From assembly GCA_003153335.1 (NCBI GenBank), contig PLYG01000033.1:1-6678 (forward strand): a DNA stretch of 6,678 nt. Reading direction: 5' to 3'. Source of the stretch: Betaproteobacteria bacterium. Its GTDB lineage: Bacteria > Pseudomonadota > Gammaproteobacteria > Burkholderiales > Casimicrobiaceae. A program made the position numbers and the translations under genes. The notes below the pieces were generated by a model, which saw only the letters and a program-made list of their open reading frames with translations, had not been told where the DNA came from and ran no database searches. Positions 1-5,361 of the stretch are shown here, piece after piece; the first letter of the stretch is position 1, and every line of letters starts with the position of its first letter.

Positions 1-212
1 GCCTCGATCAGATTCCAGAACGACAGCATCGCGGGCGGGTAGGATGCGGGGCGAATCAGCGGTTGAAAATGCGCAACGCCATCGCCCCTCGGATAAGGGC
101 GCCCAACAACCCACGACCGCAACGTTGCGCTGGCAACCTTGAGATAGCGTGCAGCCTCGGCCAAGGTATAGGCTGGCTGGTTCCTCAGATCGATGTTTTT
201 TGCGCTCCTCAT
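1..212 (-). CDS. DUF433-type protein with N-terminal helix-turn-helix, antitoxin-like (partial)
   Basis: The minus frame is open from an ATG at 212-210 to the left edge, about 70 codons, and the C-terminus is missing. Residues 15-37 (YTLAEAARYLKV, then ATLRSWVVG) form a MerR/excisionase-like helix-turn-helix. It is followed by the RPYP...FQPLI segment and SFWNLIEA, which I recognise from HTH-DUF433 proteins. Members of this family are usually paired with a DUF5615 PIN-like toxin, so they are regarded as antitoxins and DNA-binding autorepressors. The partner would lie beyond the left edge, so the pairing here is inferred. An AAGGA Shine-Dalgarno sequence (222-218) sits 5 bases before the ATG, which supports this start. 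Family assignment is fairly secure; the toxin link is not visible. Confidence 0.83.
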   Translation of the reverse strand, partial: MRSAKNIDLRNQPAYTLAEAARYLKVASATLRSWVVGRPYPRGDGVAHFQPLIRPASYPPAMLSFWNLIE

Positions 213-538
213 GGCTTTCCTTCAAATGACAGACGTATTCTGAACGGAAAGGCGCAATTTTGCGAGCGCGGCGAAGGTCAGAGCAATCTCTCGGAATATA
301 TGAACGACTGTCGAGACGAGACGAAGGCGCGATCGCCGACTTACCCCAATCTGTGTCTAACGGTGACCATTTGGCGACTTCAATGATAACGTGTTCAATC
401 ACTGTGAGTTTCTTTTAAGATCAACCGGTATGGAGAAACGCGCGGTGGCCAAAATTCGTTTCGCTACAGGTACTTGCTTAGTTAAGGCTTTCCCGGCCTC
501 AAGGCTACACGCGGGGTGCGTGTCGCCGTGGCCGGCCC
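213..538. other. Intergenic stretch with no convincing gene
   Basis: This stretch separates two divergently transcribed units. Short open frames exist on both strands, but none has a recognisable product, a credible ribosome binding site or protein-like composition. It is less GC-rich than the flanking genes. It should hold the promoter of the minus-strand DUF433 gene, but I could not pick out a good -35/-10 pair for it. Confidence 0.5.
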
Positions 539-589
539 TTGCCAGCGTGTTCTCAAATCCGCTACACTTGTTCTCAATATGAGATCAAG
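539..589 (+). promoter_or_regulatory. Putative promoter and operator of the MNT/HEPN operon, overlapping the start codon
   Basis: A -35-like TTGCCA (539-544, five of six to consensus) is followed 18 bases later by a -10-like TACACT (563-568). This predicts transcription starting only a few bases before the ATG at 579. The word TGTTCTCAA occurs twice, at 548-556 and 569-577, offset by 21 bases (two helical turns), so one copy lies on each side of the -10. The second copy is one arm of a 23-base inverted repeat at 567-589: CTTGTTCTC, a 5-base centre, GAGATCAAG, with one mismatch. That repeat covers the start codon. The first gene encodes a winged helix, so autoregulation is the natural inference. 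No Shine-Dalgarno sequence precedes the ATG. Confidence 0.5.
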
Positions 590-1208
590 TGCCCTTTCCC
601 AAAACCCGCAATTGGTCGAAATTCTGTTCGGTGCCTATCGCCGCCAGATTCTGGCGCTGCTGTTGCTGCGTCCGGACGAGAGCTTCTATGTGCGGGAAAT
701 CGGCCGGCTGACCGGCGTGCCGGCCGGCTCGCTGCATCGCGAACTGAAACTGCTAAGCGATGCCGGGCTGCTGCAGCGGTCGGTGGCGGGCAACCAGGTG
801 CGCTATCAGGTGGACCGTGCCTGCCCGATTCAGGAGGAACTGGCCGGCATTTTCCGCAAGACGGCCGGGCTGGCCGACGTGCTGCGCGAGGTGCTGGCGC
901 CGATTGCGGGCAAGATACGCGTGGCGTTCATCTTCGGGTCGGTGGCGCAGGGCAAGGAGCGGGCGACCAGCGACGTGGATGTGCTGGTGGTGGGTTCGGC
1001 CTCGTTTGCTGCTGTGGTGGAGGTGCTCAGCCGGGCGGGCGAACGGCTGCGGCGCGACGTGAATCCGGTGGTAATGACCAAGGCCGCCTTCGAGGCGAAG
1101 CTGGCCAGCCGCGACCGCTTCGTTGCCCGCGTGGTGCGCGAGCCGAAGATATTTCGCCTAGGGGATGCCGGTGAGTTTGCAGAACTTGCTGAAAATCGGG
1201 CAGCTTAA
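579..1208 (+). CDS. Winged-helix/MNT nucleotidyltransferase (DNA-binding regulator fused to a minimal nucleotidyltransferase)
   Basis: This is a 209-residue two-domain protein. Residues about 8-80 form an ArsR-like winged helix (YRRQILALLLL, FYVREIGRLTGVPAGSLHRE, then a wing at VAGNQVRYQVD). Residues about 110-165 form a minimal (MNT) nucleotidyltransferase with the signature FIFGSVAQG...SDVDVLVVG, that is G120-S121 with metal-ligand D132 and D134; D160 is a possible third acidic ligand. MNT proteins paired with HEPN proteins are antitoxins. In the MntA/HepT system the enzyme AMPylates a HEPN tyrosine, and the neighbour here fits that role. The helix-turn-helix probably represses the operon through the palindrome over its own start. 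I chose ATG 579 over the in-frame ATG at 516 because the homologous sequence begins there and the promoter-like elements lie just upstream. It overlaps the HEPN gene by about 38 bases. Confidence 0.92.
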   Translation: MRSSALSQNPQLVEILFGAYRRQILALLLLRPDESFYVREIGRLTGVPAGSLHRELKLLSDAGLLQRSVAGNQVRYQVDRACPIQEELAGIFRKTAGLADVLREVLAPIAGKIRVAFIFGSVAQGKERATSDVDVLVVGSASFAAVVEVLSRAGERLRRDVNPVVMTKAAFEAKLASRDRFVARVVREPKIFRLGDAGEFAELAENRAA

Positions 1209-1623
1209 GGCGCATCCACCCGACGCCACCGAGGTGCAGCGGCTGCTGGCCGCGGCCGAGAGAAACCTCGCAGATGCGCGCGTGATCACGATCAGCCCCG
1301 AAACGCGCTTTGATGCGGCCTACAAGACCATCATGCAGGCGGCGCTGGCCGCATTGATGGCCAATGGCTACCGGCCGGACACGAACCGGCCGGGGCATCA
1401 TGTGACGGTGGTGCAGGGATTGCCGCTGACGATCGGACTGGCGCCGGCCCGGGTCACGGTGCTTGATACGCTGCGGCGCAAACGCAATCTATCTGACTAC
1501 ACGGGCGAGGATATCGACGATTCTTCGGCGGAACATTGCCTTGCCGAGGCAGAGCGGCTGTTGAGGGATGTCACGGCCTGGCTTAAGGTACATCGGCCGC
1601 AACTGATCGGTCTGCAGAGATGA
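1171..1623 (+). CDS. HEPN-domain protein, toxin partner of the MNT nucleotidyltransferase
   Basis: This encodes a helical HEPN protein of 150 residues. It begins (V)SLQNLLKIGQLK, has the helix LLAAAERNLADARV, the segment RFDAAYKTIMQAALAAL, and the HEPN signature region LRRKRNLSDY near residues 101-110. Many HEPN proteins are RNases of TA and R-M-linked systems, with a catalytic RX4-6H motif. Here the motif has no histidine: R105-N106 are followed by LSDY, so this is a divergent subclass and RNase activity cannot be assumed. Y110 is a candidate target for AMPylation by the MNT partner. I prefer GTG 1171 because AGGGG (1160-1164) sits 6 bases before it; an ATG at 1165 would abut that site. The gene overlaps the preceding one, and its stop overlaps the hsdR start as ATGA. 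Confidence 0.87.
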   Translation: MSLQNLLKIGQLKAHPPDATEVQRLLAAAERNLADARVITISPETRFDAAYKTIMQAALAALMANGYRPDTNRPGHHVTVVQGLPLTIGLAPARVTVLDTLRRKRNLSDYTGEDIDDSSAEHCLAEAERLLRDVTAWLKVHRPQLIGLQR

Positions 1624-2236
1624 CGGCGCCGCGGTTCACGGAATCGGTGGTGGAGGACGCCGCGCGGACGGTTCCATTGCCGGCGACCAGGCACGGGTGA
1701 TCGATTTCGACGTACCCGCCAACAACGACTGGCTCGCCGTCAATCAGCTTACTGTCGCCGAGGGGCAGCACACTCGCCGGCCCGACGTGGTGCTGTTCGT
1801 CAACGGATTGCCGCTGGCAGTGATCGAACTCAAGAACCCGGCCGACGAGAATGCAACCGTATGGAGCGCGTACCAACAGCTCCAGACCTACCAGGCGCAG
1901 ATCCCCGCGCTCTTCGCTACCAACGCGGTGTTGGTCGCTTCGGACGGCGTGCAGGCGCGCATCGGTGCGCTCGACGCGGGCAAGGAGTGGCTCAAGCCCT
2001 GGCGCACAATCACTGGGCGCGAGGACGCCGCAGCCAAGCTGGCCGAGTTGCAGGTGGTGCTGGAAGGCGTGTTCGCACAGGGCCGGTTTCTCGAACTGGT
2101 GCGGTACTTCATCGTGTTCGAGGACTCGTCTTCCGAGGGGAGCAGTGGCAAGCTCATCAAAAAAATGGCGGGCTACCACCAGTTCCACGCTGTGAACGTG
2201 GCGGTGGAAGAGACGCTGCGTGCCGCAAAGGTCGCC
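1620..2236 (+). pseudogene. hsdR: Type I restriction enzyme R subunit (HsdR) remnant, internally deleted and 3'-truncated
   Basis: HsdR normally cleaves and translocates DNA in a complex with HsdM and HsdS and is about 1,000 residues long. Here ATG 1620 opens with MTAPRFTESVVEDAA, a characteristic HsdR N-terminus, then runs into a stop at 1698-1700. From about 1658 another frame gives RRADGSIAGDQARVIDFD and continues through the N-terminal nuclease domain to VAVEETLRAAK near 2230. About 80 residues that normally separate these two blocks are missing, and the join changes frame. The PD-(D/E)xK nuclease residues survive: D at 1784-1786, then IELK with E at 1826-1828 and K at 1832-1834. The whole translocase and the C-terminus are gone, because sequence from about 2234 onward belongs to a gene on the other strand. 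No functional R subunit is expected. The ATGA overlap with the HEPN gene shows they once formed one operon. Confidence 0.88.
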
Positions 2237-3125
2237 GATAAAGCGGCCTATGGAAATGATCACGCGGCTCTCGCCGGCCGGAATTGTTTTGAGCAGATCC
2301 AGGGCCGTCGCGAGCGGCTTGCGCCCCATACGACCTTGCAGCGCGATCACATGGGCAATGTGTTGCCTCGTTGCCTGCGCCAGCACTTCCAGATGTTCTG
2401 TGCGCTCGGTGAGTACCACCGGAGACCGGCCGGCCTTCACCGCCTGTACGATCTCGTCCACGATCAGGCGATTGCGCGGCTCCGAGTTCATCACCGCGGC
2501 GCACAGGCGTTGGAACTCGACCCGTTTGTCGTCGTCCGCTACGCCCGCCGGCAGGAAGCCGGTCGGGCGCACCAGAACGTGATGCGCAAAAGGCCGCTCC
2601 GCCGCCTGCCGCCGCGCATTCACGCGATAGCGCACGGGACCGCACTGCATGAAGATGATCGGATGACGCCCGTCCTTTCGCGCCACGGTTGCGGACAGGC
2701 CGGTGACGAACTTTGCCTTCGCGCGCCGCGCCACGAGTTCAAAGCTGCGCGCCGAGACGTGGTGACACTCGTCCACTACCAGATGTCCATAATCGGCCAC
2801 CAGATCGCTCACTGTACACGCCCGCCACGAAGTCGCGTTCGCGATCATCAACGCCGGACAAATGACAACGCACCACGTCATCGGTCACCGGCAGCCAGCG
2901 TTGATGCGGGCAGTCGCTGCACTTGATGCGCGGCTTTTCGCACACACCGCGCGCCCATTCGTTGCCGCATGCCGGAGAGTACCCTGCCTTCCCTGTTTTT
3001 ACACTTTCGAACCGCCTCGGGTACACCTCTTCACGCCCCCGAAACAGCGATCGGAACAGCGCGATCTTCGTCGATGACGCCGAGGTGTGGCTGACGAGCA
3101 TGTCGGTTTCTGAGCCTTCATTCAC
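2234..3125 (-). pseudogene. TOTE conflict-system primase/helicase protein remnant
   Basis: This is a minus-strand relic in two frames. The 5' part (3125 to about 2815) encodes KIALFRSLFRGREEVYPRRF, then a Cys-rich block with C53, C62, C69 and C72 (PACGNEW, GVCEKPRIKCSDCP), then LPVTDDVVRCHLSG and DFVAGVY. That is the start of TOTE proteins, which join an archaeo-eukaryotic primase to a helicase and nuclease in defence or conflict loci. At about 2813-2817 the sequence jumps, in another frame, to VSDLVADYGHLVVDECHH (helicase motif II), FVTGLSAT (motif III) and on to VVLTERTEHLEVLA and RVIISIGRFIG. It stops abruptly where the hsdR remnant begins. The primase catalytic core, the helicase Walker A region and the helicase C-terminus are absent. 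The 5' limit is uncertain: GTG 3125 and ATG 3101 are only possible starts, and neither has a good ribosome site. Confidence 0.85.
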
Positions 3126-3232
3126 CTGCGCTGCGCGATAGTGACTTCGGCGCCCGCATCGACCATCTCGGCGTAGTGCGCGAAATGACGCACCGCGTCA
3201 CGCACGCTGGTTGTCAAAGTCCGCTCGGCTAT
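3122..3232 (-). pseudogene. Truncated Phd/YefM-like antitoxin fragment with ATA in place of a start codon
   Basis: A minus-strand frame reads (ATA)AERTLTTSVRDAVRHF, then AHYAEMVDAGAEVTIAQRR and a stop at 3124-3122. The pattern SVRDAVRHFA.Y...V.AGAEVTI..R matches the N-terminal half of prevent-host-death (Phd) antitoxins, which normally continue RRGxPVA and reach about 80 residues. A perfect GGAGG (3242-3238) lies 5 bases before the ATA at 3232-3230, exactly where an ATG would be expected, so a start-codon mutation is likely. The C-terminal half is missing: the sequence passes into the TOTE remnant, and the stop may be an accident of that join. ATA can occasionally start translation, but the truncation argues against function. 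The family call rests on a short stretch. Confidence 0.52.
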
Positions 3233-3365
3233 GGCTGCCTCCGGAAATTCGTTGCGGCAAGCAATGTATTACACCTGGCGCGCTGGCGGACAGGACCGCA
3301 GCCGGTCGAGGTCGAACAAGCCTGGCGCCGCCTGGTAGAACGCGGCCTCCTCGCCAATGGAAATG

Positions 3366-3800
3366 TCAGTGGAGTTCAGGATTCTTCACGCGCGCGGCGA
3401 TAGCCGGTGACAGGCGCAGGAAATCCTTGGTATTCCATGTGTAGATGACCTTGGCTTTCGCCTTGAGCGCACAATGGCCAAGGATAGCGTCGTAAACTGC
3501 TCCGCTGGCGAGACCGTACGCGGCGCACGCTTCCGCCATCTGAAAATACTCCCGCTCGTCGAGAGCGACCAGCGTCAGCCGCTCTCGGATGTCGCCGAGG
3601 AAGAGCAGCGCTTCGTCGCCGCTGACGCGGCGCTTTCCGGGCATGCCGGTCAAGGTGGCATAGACCTCGGCGAGGCTGTGCGCGCCACAGCAGGCTTCTT
3701 TCTTCCCGAAGCGCAGGAAGAGATCGATACTGGGCAGATGATGCTCGTGATCCGCGTAAAACGTGACGACGAGCACGGAAGTATCGAGAAACGCCTTCAC
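3366..3800 (-). CDS. vapC: VapC-type PIN-domain ribonuclease toxin
   Basis: This is a 144-residue PIN domain of normal VapC length. VapC toxins are Mg2+-dependent endoribonucleases that cut tRNA or rRNA when released from their antitoxin. The acidic active-site residues are present: D6 in MKAFLDTSVLV, E45 in HSLAEVYATL, D104 in GAVYDAILGHCAL, and N123/D126 in YTWNTKDFLRLSP. The start is GTG 3800, and it overlaps the stop of the upstream antitoxin as GTGA, so the two are translationally coupled. The frame is intact and the key residues are conserved, so I expect a functional toxin. Its cellular target cannot be read from sequence. Confidence 0.95.
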   Translation of the reverse strand: MKAFLDTSVLVVTFYADHEHHLPSIDLFLRFGKKEACCGAHSLAEVYATLTGMPGKRRVSGDEALLFLGDIRERLTLVALDEREYFQMAEACAAYGLASGAVYDAILGHCALKAKAKVIYTWNTKDFLRLSPAIAARVKNPELH

Positions 3801-4072
3801 CGGCGCTCGCCTGCGTTCTGGCGGTGGCGTAGCGCCCGGATGGCGCGGAGTGCTTCCTCCGCTTCGTCGGCGGTGAGAGGCTTGCCGGAGCGGAACACCC
3901 AGACGCCGCGCTCCTTTTGCAGGGACTTGGCGCCGCGCCTGGGTCGCAAGCTTAGTTCGTCACCCTTCACCATGAGGTCGAGAACGTCGCCGGGGGAAAG
4001 GCGCATCTCGTCCCGGACCGCCTTGGGCAGGACGACGCGGCCCGCTCGATCAAGGGTGACTTTCAAGTTCAT
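3797..4072 (-). CDS. vapB: VapB-type antitoxin, AbrB/MazE/SpoVT fold
   Basis: This 91-residue antitoxin precedes and neutralises the PIN toxin. Residues 1-45 form a swapped-hairpin AbrB DNA-binding domain (MNLKVTLDRAGRVVLPKAVRDEM, then LSPGDVLDLMVKGDELSLRP). The C-terminal 40 residues (GVWVFRSGKPLTADEAEEAL...) are the tail that typically binds the toxin. The N-terminal domain should bind the palindrome about 20 bases upstream and repress the operon, alone or with VapC. There is no Shine-Dalgarno sequence before ATG 4072, and the predicted transcription start falls at about the same base, so a leaderless message is possible. The gene is intact and overlaps vapC by 4 bases. Confidence 0.95.
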   Translation of the reverse strand: MNLKVTLDRAGRVVLPKAVRDEMRLSPGDVLDLMVKGDELSLRPRRGAKSLQKERGVWVFRSGKPLTADEAEEALRAIRALRHRQNAGERR

Positions 4073-4078
4073 GCTGCC

Positions 4079-4108
4079 ATCTTACAAAGGTTTTTCCCAT
4101 TTGGGAAA
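4079..4108 (-). promoter_or_regulatory. Putative vapBC promoter with palindromic operator
   Basis: A perfect inverted repeat, TTTCCCATTTGGGAAA on the plus strand (4093-4108; 7-base arms, 2-base centre), lies just upstream of vapB. Read toward vapB, the -35-like TTCCCA (4107-4102) is inside the palindrome, and 17 bases later comes a -10-like TAAGAT (4084-4079). A repressor bound there would block polymerase, which fits AbrB-type autoregulation. The promoter hexamers match the consensus at only four of six positions each, so the palindrome is the stronger evidence. Confidence 0.6.
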
Positions 4109-4218
4109 TGGTCATAGGGCCAGGCGTTGATCGAATTCGGCCTCCGATCCTGGCGCTGTCCGGCCCGGCCGCGAGCGCGAGCCGAGTCTCATTGCGCCGG
4201 CGACCTCCGGGTTGGAGG

Positions 4219-4641
4219 ATGGGCAGCAATGAAAGTGTAGATGCGTATTCGACTCCGCCGAACACGTTGTTTTCCGCCATGCAATCGTACTTGCCTGCGG
4301 CTATTCTGGAGGGTAGATTGTTTCCGTTGATGGGCGCGGCGCTTTTCGCCGAGTACGAGGACGTTCTTGGGCGAGATAAACTGTTTTCAACGGTGAGGCT
4401 ATCGCGAATGGAGCGTGAAGAAGTGTTTGATATTTTCATGGGGGTGTGCGATTGGACGCATATTTACTACGGATGGCGACCCAATCTTGCGGATGAGTCG
4501 GATAACCATCTGATCGAGCTCGCGGTAGCGGGCGGTGTCGAAGCGATTGTTACTCGAAATGTGCGCGACTTGCTGCGCGCGGAATTGCACTTTCCTGCCC
4601 TCGCGGTGATTACGCCGGTACAGTGTTTGAGGAGAATTTGA
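4219..4641 (+). CDS. PIN-domain toxin (COG1569-like) with damaged N-terminus, possibly a pseudogene
   Basis: From about NTLFSAMQS onward (4261) the frame matches the family annotated as 'putative toxin-antitoxin system toxin component, PIN family': LEGRLFPLMGAALFAEYEDVL, CDWTHIYYGWRPNLADESDNH, LIELAVAGGVEAIVTRNVRD, and FPALAVITP. Counting from ATG 4219, acidic residues E45, D95 and D117 are present. The first catalytic Asp, normally in a hydrophobic strand read as hhxDxN just before LFSA, is not in this frame. The motif VFDS can be read at 4245-4256 in another frame, which suggests small indels near the start. ATG 4229 with GGAGG upstream gives MKV and then a stop. The true start is therefore unclear; the frame itself runs back to ATG 4108 without homology. 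It overlaps the downstream antitoxin gene by one base. Confidence 0.75.
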   Translation: MGSNESVDAYSTPPNTLFSAMQSYLPAAILEGRLFPLMGAALFAEYEDVLGRDKLFSTVRLSRMEREEVFDIFMGVCDWTHIYYGWRPNLADESDNHLIELAVAGGVEAIVTRNVRDLLRAELHFPALAVITPVQCLRRI

Positions 4642-4886
4642 TGGCGGCTTTGATTATTCGATTGCCCGACGCGAAACGCGACCGTCTGAAGTTACTGGCT
4701 CGTTCGCGGAAGCTCAGCGTGACCAAGCTGATTGATGAAATGACTACAGCGGCGCTCGCGGAATTCGACGCTCAAACACGGTTCGAGTTGCGCGCAGCTC
4801 GCGGCACGGGCCAGACAAAACGCGGTATTGAGTTGCTTGCAAAAGCGCGTGGGCGCCCCCCAGTACGCTCGCCGGCAGGGACGTAG
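4641..4886 (+). CDS. Ribbon-helix-helix (Arc/CopG-type) antitoxin of the PIN toxin
   Basis: This is an 81-residue protein. Residues 3-45 form a ribbon-helix-helix DNA-binding domain: strand ALIIRLPDAKRDRL, then helices KLLARSRKLSVTKLIDEM and TAALAEFDAQTRFELRAARG. The tail (TKRGIELLAKARG) should contact the toxin. The start is ATG 4641, which overlaps the PIN stop as TGATG, and GAGGAG (4629-4634) lies 6 bases upstream, so the two genes are translationally coupled. Here the toxin gene comes first, the reverse of most TA operons. The frame is intact. If the PIN gene is dead, this is an orphan antitoxin. Confidence 0.88.
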   Translation: MAALIIRLPDAKRDRLKLLARSRKLSVTKLIDEMTTAALAEFDAQTRFELRAARGTGQTKRGIELLAKARGRPPVRSPAGT

Positions 4887-4910
4887 GCGGTCCTGGAACC
4901 CGAAAACGCT

Positions 4911-4980
4911 GAAATCCTGGGAGTCTGAGGGGGGCGGCTGCGTGGGGCAGCCGGGCACGTTTTCAGATTGCCAGGATTCC
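4911..4980. repeat. Imperfect inverted repeat enclosing a 7-bp hairpin
   Basis: Two 19-base arms, 4911-4929 and 4962-4980, are complementary at 15 of 19 positions; the core is AATCCTGG opposite CCAGGATT. Inside lies a perfect 7-bp hairpin, CGGCTGC-GTGGG-GCAGCCG (4935-4953). It begins 25 bases after the antitoxin stop. It could act as a transcription terminator, although only four T residues follow the inner stem, or it could be a REP-like palindromic unit. No copy elsewhere in the window decides between these. Confidence 0.5.
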
Positions 4981-5072
4981 GGCAGCCGCGCGACGTCTTC
5001 CCGCCGCCCATTTCGCTAACCGCACTGCGATAAGGGCCCAGCGTCAATTGTTCTTGTGAACTATTCCCCTTG

Positions 5073-5282
5073 CTACGAGGTGCCTTTTTTCCCGATGCCA
5101 CCACTGACCTTCTTCGCGTCTTGCCTATTGAGTTCTTCCTTGGTCAACTTTACTTTCTTCACCTTTTCCGTCTTGATTTTTTCCTTCTTCACATATTCCC
5201 GCTTCACGACTGGCCCGTCAAGGCTTGTTGCCCTTGCTTGCGGCCACAACGGGTTTGTGCGGTCGAGTCGATTGTCGCGCAC
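5073..5282 (-). CDS. Small lysine-rich hypothetical protein
   Basis: This minus-strand frame from GTG 5282 gives 69 residues, and I do not recognise a family. The second half is highly charged (VKREYVKKEKIKTEKVKKVK, then LTKEELNRQDAKKVSGG and IGKKGTS). Its Lys/Glu composition and lower GC content are unlike the arginine- and alanine-rich shadows typical of this window, which is the main reason to list it. The opposite strand also has an open frame here, but it is rich in Phe/Ser/Leu, as expected for the complement of lysine and glutamate codons. There is no clear ribosome site. An internal GTG in the VVKREYV segment is another possible start. It may be a remnant of a longer gene. Confidence 0.35.
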   Translation of the reverse strand: MRDNRLDRTNPLWPQARATSLDGPVVKREYVKKEKIKTEKVKKVKLTKEELNRQDAKKVSGGIGKKGTS

Positions 5283-5361
5283 AATGGCGCTTCCCGATCT
5301 TCACCATTCATTTGTCCATGGCCATCGGTAACCGATCGGATAGGTCGTCGGGCGGATTCGT

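Noticed and set aside
63..582. Short plus-strand ORFs upstream of the MNT gene
   Set aside because: The first is largely antisense to the DUF433 gene. The others lack ribosome sites and recognisable sequence.
1583..2881. A 432-residue minus-strand ORF
   Set aside because: The helicase-like part is real (a TOTE remnant), but everything below about 2234 is the antisense of hsdR and the HEPN gene. It has no proper start.
1697..2926. A 409-residue plus-strand ORF spanning the hsdR nuclease domain and beyond
   Set aside because: Only the part up to about 2235 is HsdR-like. The rest is the antisense shadow of the TOTE helicase remnant, so it is not one real protein.
3262..3377. Protein-like reading on the minus strand (TDISIGEEAAFYQAAPG...) and another on the plus strand (RWRTGPQPVEVEQAWRRLVE) between the Phd fragment and vapC
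   Set aside because: Both strands give plausible peptides, neither has a credible start or recognised family, and the stretch is short. It may be another gene fragment, but I cannot support it.
3474..4130. A plus-strand ORF of 218 residues across vapBC
   Set aside because: It is antisense to two clearly recognised, overlapping TA genes and has no family signature.
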